A DNA stretch of 28,383 nt, taken from contig CALCEK010000126.1 in the NCBI GenBank assembly GCA_937900125.1, forward strand, positions 1 to 28,383. The letters are read 5' to 3'. Shown here piece after piece: positions 21,875 to 28,383 of this stretch. Source of the DNA: an uncultured Treponema sp. GTDB taxonomy: Bacteria > Spirochaetota > Spirochaetia > Treponematales > Treponemataceae. The notes beneath the pieces were generated by a model, which made no database searches, was not told the origin of the DNA, and saw only the letters and a list, made by a program, of their open reading frames with translations. How positions within the stretch are numbered: position 1 is the first letter of the stretch; each line of letters starts with the position of its first letter. A program made the translations under genes and the position numbers.

Positions 21875-23839
21875 ATGAAAAGCGTAAATTTGCTTTCGGT
21901 AAACAATCTTTTAAAAATTGGGCGGGAACAACCGCTTTTTTCTGACGTAACTTTTGGCTTGGACGAAGGCGACAAGGCGGCTCTGATTGGGCGAAACGGG
22001 TCAGGAAAAAGTACGCTACTTTCGATTATTGCGGGGAATGTTTTAAGCGACGGCGGGAACGTTGTTTTGAACAAGGAAGCGGGGATTTCTTATCTTGCGC
22101 AAAATCCTGTTTTTGAGGCGAATGACACAATCGAAGAGCATATTTTTTCGCTCAAAGCTACAAATTCAAATAATTTGCGGATTATCCACAAGTACGAAGA
22201 TTTGTGCGAAAAAATGGAAAGTGGACTTTTTAATTCCGCACTTAAAGCGGAATATGATTCTGTAATACAAACGATGGATTCAAAGAATCTTTGGAATTAC
22301 GAGGCGCAAATCCGCTCAATTTTGGGTGTTTTGGGAATCCACGATTTAACTCGGAAAATGGGAGAACTTTCTGGCGGAATGGTAAAAAAAGTTGCCCTTG
22401 CCGCAGTTCTTGTAGAAGACACAAAATTGCTCCTTTTAGACGAGCCAACGAATCACCTTGACATAAGCACAATTTATTGGCTTCAAAATTATCTTGCAGG
22501 AACAAAGCGAACTGTTTTGCTAGTAACGCACGACCGCTACTTTTTGGACAATGTTTGCAATCACATTTGGGAATTAAGCCGCCAAAAAATAAAACTTTAC
22601 AAAGGAAATTATTCCGACTACCTAGAAAAAAAAGAAGTGGAAGCGCAAATTGAAGCAAACACTGAACGGCGCATAGAAAGTGTTTTGCGTTTTGAACGCG
22701 ATTGGCTTTTGCGTGGACCTTGCGCTCGCGGAACAAAAGCAAAGGCAAGAATCCAACACGATATGGCGTTAATCAACCGCGAAAAATTTAGAGAAGATGC
22801 GGGCTTTACGTTCCACGTTGAAGGACGCAGACTTGGCGGAAAAGTTTTGGAACTTCACCACATAACAAAAAACTTTCCAAAAGGCTTTAGCAAAAATCGT
22901 GCAGAAAATTCAAAAGAAAAAGAGACTCCCGTGTTACGCGATTTTTCTTACACTTTTAACAAAGGCGAAAAAATCGGCATTTTTGGCGATAACGGAAGCG
23001 GAAAATCCACACTTTTAAACATAATCACGGGGACTCTTGCGCCAGACGAGGGGAATGTTGTTGTGGGGCAAAACACGCTCATTGCCTATTATCAGCAAAA
23101 TCCCGTTTTTAAAGATTTAAATACAAGCGTTTTAGAATACGCAAAAGAAGCGGCAGAAGTTATGCACTTGAGCGACGGCACAACGCTTTCGGATTCGCTT
23201 TTTTTGGAACAATTTGGTTTTACAGGAAAAATCCAACATTCACCGCTTGCAAGTTTGAGCGGCGGCGAGCGGAAGCGGCTTTTTTTGGTGCGACTGCTTC
23301 TTTTAAATCCCAACTTTTTAATCTTAGACGAGCCGACAAACGACTTTGACATTTTTACGATGAACATTTTGGAGCAATTTTTGTTGGGCTTTACGGGTTG
23401 CATTCTTTTGGTAAGTCACGACCGCTATTTTATGGACAAAATTGCGGACACGCTTTTGATTTTAGAAGACGATGGAAGCGTTTCGGGCTACGTTGGAAAA
23501 TGCAGTGAGTTCATTCAATATAGGGAATTGAAGGCAGCTGAAAAATGCAACGCGCCAAAAGAACAAGAGGTAAACAAAAAATCAAAAGAAAAAGCGCAAA
23601 ATGAAAATGCAAACAAGGCAGAACCTACTTTTACAAAACCCAAAAAGCGCAGTTTTAAAGAAGAACGGGAATTTGCTACGCTCGAAAAAGAAATAGAAGA
23701 ATTAGAAAAGCAGCAAAAAATTTGGGAAGAAAAAATGGCTTCCCAAATTTACGAAGAATCTTTTAACGCAGGAAAAGAATACGAAAAAATTTCTTTGCTT
23801 CTTGAAAAAAAATATGAACGCTGGGAAGAATTAGCGTAA
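21875..23839 (+). CDS. ABC-F ATPase, Uup-like
   Basis: A 654-residue soluble protein with two ABC ATPase domains and no membrane segment. Domain 1 has GRNGSGKSTLL, LSGGMVKK and LLLLDEPTNHLD; domain 2 has GDNGSGKSTLL, LSGGERKR and FLILDEPTNDFD. Between them is the ABC-F linker with LLRGPCARGTKAKARI, close to the Uup form. The last 100 residues are a Lys/Glu-rich coiled coil, as in Uup. ABC-F proteins act on the ribosome, and Uup also affects transposon excision in E. coli. An upstream in-frame ATG at 21701 lies inside the previous gene and would put 58 unrelated residues ahead of the conserved N-terminus, so 21875 is chosen. A HAD phosphatase follows after 20 bases. Confidence 0.9.
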   Translation: MKSVNLLSVNNLLKIGREQPLFSDVTFGLDEGDKAALIGRNGSGKSTLLSIIAGNVLSDGGNVVLNKEAGISYLAQNPVFEANDTIEEHIFSLKATNSNNLRIIHKYEDLCEKMESGLFNSALKAEYDSVIQTMDSKNLWNYEAQIRSILGVLGIHDLTRKMGELSGGMVKKVALAAVLVEDTKLLLLDEPTNHLDISTIYWLQNYLAGTKRTVLLVTHDRYFLDNVCNHIWELSRQKIKLYKGNYSDYLEKKEVEAQIEANTERRIESVLRFERDWLLRGPCARGTKAKARIQHDMALINREKFREDAGFTFHVEGRRLGGKVLELHHITKNFPKGFSKNRAENSKEKETPVLRDFSYTFNKGEKIGIFGDNGSGKSTLLNIITGTLAPDEGNVVVGQNTLIAYYQQNPVFKDLNTSVLEYAKEAAEVMHLSDGTTLSDSLFLEQFGFTGKIQHSPLASLSGGERKRLFLVRLLLLNPNFLILDEPTNDFDIFTMNILEQFLLGFTGCILLVSHDRYFMDKIADTLLILEDDGSVSGYVGKCSEFIQYRELKAAEKCNAPKEQEVNKKSKEKAQNENANKAEPTFTKPKKRSFKEEREFATLEKEIEELEKQQKIWEEKMASQIYEESFNAGKEYEKISLLLEKKYERWEELA

Positions 23840-23859
23840 AATTCCAAAAGGAGATTTGT

Positions 23860-24693
23860 GTGAAAAAAATAATTTTCATCGATGTAGACGGAACACTTGT
23901 TGACTATGAAAGCCGACTTCCAGATTCTGCGGCAAAAGCAATTCAAAAATCGCGCAAAGCAGGAAACAAAGTTTACATAAGTACAGGAAGAAGCAAAGCC
24001 GAAATCTATCCGTACATTTGGGACATCGGCTTAGACGGAATGATTGGCGGAAACGGAAGTTATATAGAATCCGATGGAAAAGTAATTTTTCACAAAATGA
24101 TAGGCGAAAAAGAAGCACGTCAAATTGTTGACTATTTACATTCTGAAAATTTGGAATTTTACCTAGAAAGCAATTCAGGACTTTTTGCATCAGAAAAATT
24201 TGAATCTGAAGCCGTAAGTGCGATTCAAAAATACAGCAAGCGCAAAGGAAAAGAAAACTCAGAAAGTTTAACCGTGCGTCAAGCTTTTCCAGATATGATT
24301 TTTGGCGGGGAACTTTACAGAAATGACTTAAACAAAGTAAGTTATCTTTTGCGTACATTTAGCGATTTTACAAAATGCCAAGAAGCTTTTCCATCTTTGC
24401 AACACGGAACTTGGGGCGGTAAAGGCGAAGAAGCATTGTTTGGCGATATAAGCCTAAAAGGAATCAGCAAAAAAAACGCAATTCAAAGTTTGCTTTTGCA
24501 TTTGGGAAGCGACCAAAAAGATACCATTGCATTTGGAGATTCAAAAATTGACATTCCAATGCTTGAGTTTTGCAATGTTGGAGTTGCAATGGGAAACGGC
24601 GGCGAAGAAATTAAAGCTATGGCAGATTACGTAACAAGCTCCGTAGAAGAAGATGGACTTTACAAAGCATTTGAACATTTTGCTCTGTTTTAA
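23860..24693 (+). CDS. Cof-type HAD hydrolase (GTG start)
   Basis: A 277-residue HAD phosphatase of the Cof/IIB class, which dephosphorylates small metabolites such as sugar phosphates. Motif I is FIDVDGTLVDYE (nucleophile Asp near residue 8), motif II STGRSKAE, and motif IV GDSKIDIPMLEFCNVGVAMGNG. The large cap domain lies between. The start is a GTG with AAAGGAG six bases upstream; the hydrophobic strand begins right after it. The 20-base gap from the ABC-F gene and the clear ribosome site mark it as the second gene of that operon. It is convergent with the PTS IIA gene. The substrate cannot be predicted. Confidence 0.88.
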   Translation: MKKIIFIDVDGTLVDYESRLPDSAAKAIQKSRKAGNKVYISTGRSKAEIYPYIWDIGLDGMIGGNGSYIESDGKVIFHKMIGEKEARQIVDYLHSENLEFYLESNSGLFASEKFESEAVSAIQKYSKRKGKENSESLTVRQAFPDMIFGGELYRNDLNKVSYLLRTFSDFTKCQEAFPSLQHGTWGGKGEEALFGDISLKGISKKNAIQSLLLHLGSDQKDTIAFGDSKIDIPMLEFCNVGVAMGNGGEEIKAMADYVTSSVEEDGLYKAFEHFALF

Positions 24694-24720
24694 AATCCAA
24701 ACAATCTTCTATTTTTTCTT

Positions 24721-25263
24721 TTAATTTTCAACGACTAAAAGGGTGTTTTCCGTTTTTACAGAATCGCCAGGTCGCACAATGGTTGTTGCAGAAGCAAAAT
24801 CATCGGTGTTGCTCACCACAACAGAAGTTACAAGAGAATACCCTTCGCGCTTAATTCCTTCCATATCAAATTTTAAAAGGAGTTGCCCCGCCTTTACTGA
24901 GTCGCCCTCTTTTACATTTGCGGTAAAATATTTTCCACCGAGTTTGATTGTGTCTAATCCAACATGAATCAAAATGTCAATTCCTTCAAGCGATGTAATT
25001 CCGAGTGCGTAACATTCTTGTGGCAAAACGGAAACAACTCCATCGCACGGAGAAAAAATATATCCCTCCTCAGGTTCGATTGCGCAGCCCTGCCCCATTG
25101 TGCCACTTGCAAAAGTTTCATCGTCAACATCGGACAAATTTACAACTTTTCCGTTTAAAGGCGATTTTAATTCTTTGGTAAAAAACGATTCTTGTTTTTC
25201 TTCTTTTTTGCCAAACAATCGTTCAATAAATGCTAAACCAAATTTTCCTCTTTTTCTTGCCAT
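24721..25263 (-). CDS. PTS glucose-type IIA protein, auxiliary His replaced by Tyr
   Basis: A 180-residue soluble protein of the EIIA-glucose family. The phospho-acceptor is H100 in DILIHVGLDTIKLGG, and the VKEGDSVKAGQLLLKFD and VVSNT segments are standard. Fifteen residues before it, where E. coli EIIA has His75, this protein has Tyr85 (in QECYALGIT). His75 is needed for phosphate transfer to the IICB permease but not for accepting it from HPr, so this protein may act as a phospho-sensor rather than in sugar transport. No permease gene is nearby. An N-terminal basic segment of about 30 residues is present. A Shine-Dalgarno (AGGAG) precedes the ATG, and it follows the DUF4230 gene after eight bases. 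Confidence 0.85.
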   Translation of the reverse strand: MARKRGKFGLAFIERLFGKKEEKQESFFTKELKSPLNGKVVNLSDVDDETFASGTMGQGCAIEPEEGYIFSPCDGVVSVLPQECYALGITSLEGIDILIHVGLDTIKLGGKYFTANVKEGDSVKAGQLLLKFDMEGIKREGYSLVTSVVVSNTDDFASATTIVRPGDSVKTENTLLVVEN

Positions 25264-25271
25264 ATTTTCTC

Positions 25272-25859
25272 CTAATTCTGAAATCTAATTGTTACTTTTT
25301 CAAAACCGCAAGCTTTGAGCATATTTGTAAGAATTGCCGCCGCTTGATTATCTGAATCGGACAATGCACCGCTTTTGATTAGCTCTTCTTCTTGCGCTTC
25401 CATTGCTTCATTTATTTCGTCAAACAATTCTTGCGTACTCACTTTTACAAAAATGCCATTTCGTTCGCTAAAAAGTTCCTGGGAAGTAAGTGCGTTTTCT
25501 AAAACCGCTGAATGAGGCAACAAAACATTTACCGCTTTTCCATCAGAAGAAACTTGTATATTCACCGAGCGAATATCAGGGATTCCGATTCTTATAACGC
25601 CTGAGATTTTTGCAATTTTAAAAACATTCCCATTGTACGCTTTTTGAACTGACGCTACGCTGCTATAAACATTTTTTAGCGTAACAAGTTCCGCAACCGT
25701 TTGTATCTGGCTTGAAACCGTGCTATGTAAACGCTGAACTTTTTTTTCTCGGCTTACCTTAAGCGCGTAATAAGAACAGCCAAGAATTGCGCAAAGCAAA
25801 ATAACACTAAAGCATAAAACTAAAATCAAAATCCTATTAGATTTTTTTTTCTTTTCCAT
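25272..25859 (-). CDS. DUF4230-family membrane-anchored protein
   Basis: A 195-residue protein with one membrane helix (about residues 9-32, ILILVLCFSVILLCAILGCSYYA) flanked by a very basic N-terminus (EKKKKSNR), so the bulk is outside the cytoplasm. The body shows the DUF4230 pattern: AELVTLKNVYSS, a G-x-I-R-I-G-I-P-D strand, VNVLLPHSAVLEN, and a C-terminal helix-strand ending KVTIRF. Function unknown. A strong promoter precedes it, GGAG lies five bases before the ATG, and the PTS IIA gene follows after eight bases, so they form a two-gene operon. A Cys near residue 28 within the helix is not in a good lipobox context. Confidence 0.78.
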   Translation of the reverse strand: MEKKKKSNRILILVLCFSVILLCAILGCSYYALKVSREKKVQRLHSTVSSQIQTVAELVTLKNVYSSVASVQKAYNGNVFKIAKISGVIRIGIPDIRSVNIQVSSDGKAVNVLLPHSAVLENALTSQELFSERNGIFVKVSTQELFDEINEAMEAQEEELIKSGALSDSDNQAAAILTNMLKACGFEKVTIRFQN

Positions 25860-25872
25860 ATTTCTCCGTCAA

Positions 25873-25901
25873 ATTATAAAGGAAACCGCTAAAAATTGCA
25901 A
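25873..25901 (-). promoter_or_regulatory. Promoter of the DUF4230/PTS IIA operon
   Basis: On the minus strand TTGCAA (25901-25896), exactly 17 bases, and a perfect TATAAT (25878-25873). The leader is short, with GGAG before the ATG at 25859. Confidence 0.75.
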
Positions 25902-25922
25902 TTTTTAGAGATGCCCTAAATT

Positions 25923-27410
25923 TTAGAGATTCACATTTGGTTCGATTTTGCCGTCACGCCGCATAGAAAATTTTTCCATCGGGTAATTTTTTAGGTTTTC
26001 CAAAACTTTGCGCCCATCTGCTTTTTTTAAGAGATTTTCGCGCGAGCGAGAAATTTCCGTTTCTGTTTTGTGTTTAGAAGGACCACCAACGCAACCTCCA
26101 GGACAAACCATTCCTTCAACAAAATCTTCTTGTAAAGCTCCCAATTTTATTTTTGTCAGAGCTTTTTTACATTCCTCTCCGCCAGCACAACGCAAAAGTT
26201 TTATCGCAGAAGTATCTTCTCCGCGTTCTGCCATACATTCCATAACCGCATTTGCAACTCCGCCGCTTGTAGCAAACCTTTTTCCCCAAATTGATGCCTC
26301 TTGGTAAGTTTCGTCAAGCTCCTCAAAGTCAATATCCTTGCTCCGCATAAACGCCCTAAGCTCGCCATAGGTCATAACAAAATCCGCATTTCCCTGAACG
26401 CTCTTGTCATTTGATTCTGATTTTTTTGCAATGCACGGACCTATAAAAACGGTAACGCAACCAGGATGTGTAAGTTTTAAATACCGAGAAATAGCACACA
26501 TAGGCGAAACGGTTTCTGACATATTTCTTTTGTAAACATCAGGGAAATGTTGGCGGAGCATATTGATAAAGGCAGGGCAACAAGAAGTTGTCATTTTTCG
26601 CCCCTCCTTGTATGCCTCACTCCATTCAAGCGATTCAAAAGCGGCAGTCATATCGCCACCAAGACCAACTTCAACCATATCGCTAAAACCTATCTTTTTT
26701 AAAGTTTCGCGGACAGCCCCCATTCCGATTTTTTCGCCAAACTGACCTTCGGTGGCAGGCGCACACATAGCAATCACTTCTTTTCCTTCAAGAATTGCAT
26801 TAATTATGTCTACAAGATATGTTTTTGAACCGATTGCCCCAAACGGACAGTTGTGAATGCAATGTCCGCATTGAATACATTTGTCTTCATTTATTTTACA
26901 AAATCCCCATTCGTCATAAGTAATTGCTCCAACGGAACAAGCTTTTTTGCATGGGCGTTCCAAATGAACGATTGCGCCATAGGGACAGGCTTTTGCGCAC
27001 AAACCACACTCTTTGCATTTTGCAGAATCAATGTGCATTCTTACTTCACCTTGAGAAATCGCTTTAAAATGACAAGAGTTTAAGCATGGACGACCGAGAC
27101 AAAATCGGCAACTATCGGTTACAGAATAGGCGGAAATTGGACAATCGTCGCAAGCGGCATTTATTACTTGAACAACACCGCGCGATTCTGGAGCGTCCGA
27201 GGGGCATTGTGCGCAAGCAAGCCGAATGCGTTGTTTTACAATTTCGCGTTCCTTGTAAATACAACAATAATCTGATTTTGGACCAGGAACCATTTTGTAT
27301 ACAAGATTTTCTTTTTCTTCCGAATTGAGTTTTCCCTCCCAAGCAAGACGGCAAACTTCTTCCATAATTTTATGCTTAAAAGAAACGATTCCTTTGTCGT
27401 TAGTTACCAT
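25923..27410 (-). CDS. Monomeric FeFe-hydrogenase with two-cluster ferredoxin domain
   Basis: A 495-residue iron-sulfur enzyme. Residues 48-115 are Cys-rich without a standard fold I can name. Residues 132-192 hold two 4Fe-4S ferredoxin motifs (CKECGLCAKACP and CIQCGHCIHNCP), with a further Cys cluster between. The C-terminal half is the H-cluster domain: L1 TTSCCPAF (C277, C278), L2 GPCIAKKSE (C326) and L3 MVCPGGCVGG (C436, C440). All four cluster-binding Cys and the proton-relay Cys of L1 are present. L2 begins GPC rather than the MPC of clostridial group A enzymes, and SPMCAISRYLK also differs, suggesting a group B-like enzyme; that subgroup call is tentative. It should make or consume hydrogen with ferredoxin. 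The ribosome site is weak (AAAGAAG). Confidence 0.88.
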   Translation of the reverse strand: MVTNDKGIVSFKHKIMEEVCRLAWEGKLNSEEKENLVYKMVPGPKSDYCCIYKEREIVKQRIRLACAQCPSDAPESRGVVQVINAACDDCPISAYSVTDSCRFCLGRPCLNSCHFKAISQGEVRMHIDSAKCKECGLCAKACPYGAIVHLERPCKKACSVGAITYDEWGFCKINEDKCIQCGHCIHNCPFGAIGSKTYLVDIINAILEGKEVIAMCAPATEGQFGEKIGMGAVRETLKKIGFSDMVEVGLGGDMTAAFESLEWSEAYKEGRKMTTSCCPAFINMLRQHFPDVYKRNMSETVSPMCAISRYLKLTHPGCVTVFIGPCIAKKSESNDKSVQGNADFVMTYGELRAFMRSKDIDFEELDETYQEASIWGKRFATSGGVANAVMECMAERGEDTSAIKLLRCAGGEECKKALTKIKLGALQEDFVEGMVCPGGCVGGPSKHKTETEISRSRENLLKKADGRKVLENLKNYPMEKFSMRRDGKIEPNVNL

Positions 27411-27511
27411 TTTTCTTCTTTACCCCTTACACCACAAAAAAAATTCAAAACTCCTATATTTTAAGGATAACACACTTTTTTTCATTTGGAAATACCATTT
27501 ATTGCGTGTAC

Positions 27512-27541
27512 TTGTGCAAAATTGCGTTTATTTGTTAAAAT
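27512..27541 (+). promoter_or_regulatory. Possible thrH promoter
   Basis: TTGTGC (27512-27517), 18 bases, TAAAAT (27536-27541), leaving a leader of about 50 bases with a strong Shine-Dalgarno. Confidence 0.4.
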
Positions 27542-27597
27542 CAGACAGAAATTCTAAAAAACTGTGCCAAAACGACCAGATGACGTTGGAGGAAAAA

Positions 27598-28200
27598 ATG
27601 TATATCACTTGCCTAGATTTAGAAGGTGTGCTTGTCCCAGAAATTTGGATTGCCTTTGCAGAAGAAACGAAAATTCCAGAGTTAAAGCGAACAACTCGCG
27701 ATGAACCTGATTATGACAAATTGATGAATTTTCGTTTGAATATTTTACGCGAACACAAACTAGGTTTGCCAGAAATTCAAAATGTGATTCAAAAAATTGA
27801 CCCACTTGACGGAGCAAAAGAATTTCTTGATTCGCTTAGAGAAAAATGCCAAGTTATCATTTTGAGCGATACTTTTGAACAATTTGCTTCTCCGCTGATG
27901 AAAAAACTTGGGCAGCCAACAATTTTTTGCAACAGTCTTTGTGTTTCAAAAACAGGAGAAATTACGGGCTATAAAATGCGCTGTGAAAAATCAAAACTTG
28001 CAACTGTAAAAGCTCTACAATCCGTTGGTTTTGAAACTATTGCCTCTGGAGATAGTTACAATGACCTTGCGATGATTCAAGCAAGCAAAGCGGGATTCCT
28101 TTTTAGGACAACGGAAAAAATAAAAGCGGACTATCCAAATCTTTGCGCCTTTGAAAAATACGATGAACTTTTAAATGCAATCGTAAAAGTAATCGAATAG
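27598..28200 (+). CDS. thrH: ThrH: HAD-family phosphoserine phosphatase/homoserine phosphotransferase
   Basis: A 200-residue HAD enzyme matching ThrH closely: CLDLEGVLVPEIWIAFAE at the N-terminus (nucleophile Asp in DLEG, a ThrH peculiarity), TTRDEPDYDKLM, ILSDTFEQF and AGDSYNDLAM-like SGDSYNDLAMI. In Pseudomonas ThrH moves phosphate from phosphoserine to homoserine, linking serine and threonine synthesis. The start at 27598 has GGAGG seven bases upstream and gives the exact family length; longer in-frame readings from 27295 overlap the hydrogenase gene and are rejected. It diverges from the hydrogenase gene and is followed by a terminator. Confidence 0.93.
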   Translation: MYITCLDLEGVLVPEIWIAFAEETKIPELKRTTRDEPDYDKLMNFRLNILREHKLGLPEIQNVIQKIDPLDGAKEFLDSLREKCQVIILSDTFEQFASPLMKKLGQPTIFCNSLCVSKTGEITGYKMRCEKSKLATVKALQSVGFETIASGDSYNDLAMIQASKAGFLFRTTEKIKADYPNLCAFEKYDELLNAIVKVIE

Positions 28201-28220
28201 CCACCACCGATTCAAGAGCA

Positions 28221-28254
28221 AAAAAAAGGAGGCATTGTTTAGCCCCCATTTTTG
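28221..28254 (+). terminator. Rho-independent terminator of thrH
   Basis: An A-run plus GGAGGC (28221-28233) pairs with GCCCCC plus a T-rich tract (28242-28254), with one mismatch inside the GC part. It lies 20 bases after the thrH stop. Confidence 0.6.
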
Positions 28255-28281
28255 TGTCAACTTTCCAAACAGAATTATGGG

Positions 28282-28383
28282 CATCTCGAAAAACTCGTTT
28301 TAGATAATTTTTTCGAGATGTCGTCGAGTTCTAAGTCGTTGAAATACAACGATTTAGAACATCGCATTTTCAAAGTTACCTCT
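28282..28383 (+). repeat. Second modular hairpin element, cut by the window end
   Basis: A first hairpin has a perfect 12-bp stem, CATCTCGAAAAA (28282-28293) with 28309-28320. After TCGTCGAG a second, 14-bp stem follows, 28328-28341 with 28347-28360 and a single G-U pair. Then comes the linker ATCGCATTTTCAAAGTTACCT, matching the linker at 15611-15630 apart from about three differences. The window ends where a third hairpin would start. Confidence 0.65.

Noticed and set aside
27295..27597. Extended ThrH reading frame from 27295
   Set aside because: It overlaps the hydrogenase gene, starts with TTG, and the ThrH family begins at the ATG at 27598 with a strong Shine-Dalgarno.
1..28383. tRNA or rRNA genes
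   Set aside because: No cloverleaf arms with a conserved T-loop, and no rRNA signature, were seen when scanning the intergenic regions.

Overview
The window looks like chromosomal DNA from a Treponema-like spirochaete. The evidence is an EF-G of the spirochaete/mitochondrial type, an HU domain joined to a LysM domain, a hydrogenase of anaerobes, a PTS IIA with no permease beside it, and many short AT-rich promoters. The species cannot be named from sequence alone. Nothing suggests a plasmid, and I see no rRNA, tRNA or CRISPR.

Layout. 1-469 is the 3' end of NADP-type glutamate dehydrogenase. 659-3423 is a tightly coupled three-gene operon: an HD-GYP c-di-GMP phosphodiesterase, an HU protein, and an HU-membrane-LysM protein. 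3549-6143 (minus) is a zinc-efflux operon with an SmtB-like repressor, a visible operator and a P1B ATPase. 6140-7307 is a degraded phage tail module (tape-measure and Gp15 fragments) holding two small membrane-protein genes with their own promoter. 7320-7440 is a palindromic repeat element. 7472-12129 (minus) is a GldA/F/G-like ABC export operon ending in a DUF4340 protein. At 12214-14727 yhbY and fusA diverge from overlapping promoters.

14736-17172 holds an uncharacterised P-loop ATPase, enolase, and several copies of a hairpin repeat family. 17307-20893 carries radC, cardiolipin synthase and an HtrA protease. 20936-21241 is a very AT-rich decayed reading frame. 21216-24693 encodes a membrane protein, a Uup-like ABC-F ATPase and a HAD phosphatase. 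24721-25859 (minus) encodes a DUF4230 protein and a PTS IIA protein lacking one catalytic histidine. 25923-27410 (minus) is an FeFe-hydrogenase and 27598-28200 is ThrH. The window ends inside another hairpin repeat.

Most functions are housekeeping: fermentation (enolase, hydrogenase, GDH), translation, membrane lipids and envelope quality control. The items most worth following are the HU-LysM tether, the apparent leaderless promoters of five monocistronic genes, the modular hairpin family whose stems change while linkers are kept, the His-to-Tyr PTS IIA, and the phage-remnant gene pair. Base composition falls from about 50-55% GC left of 12.5 kb to about 36-43% to the right (spot counts of single lines).
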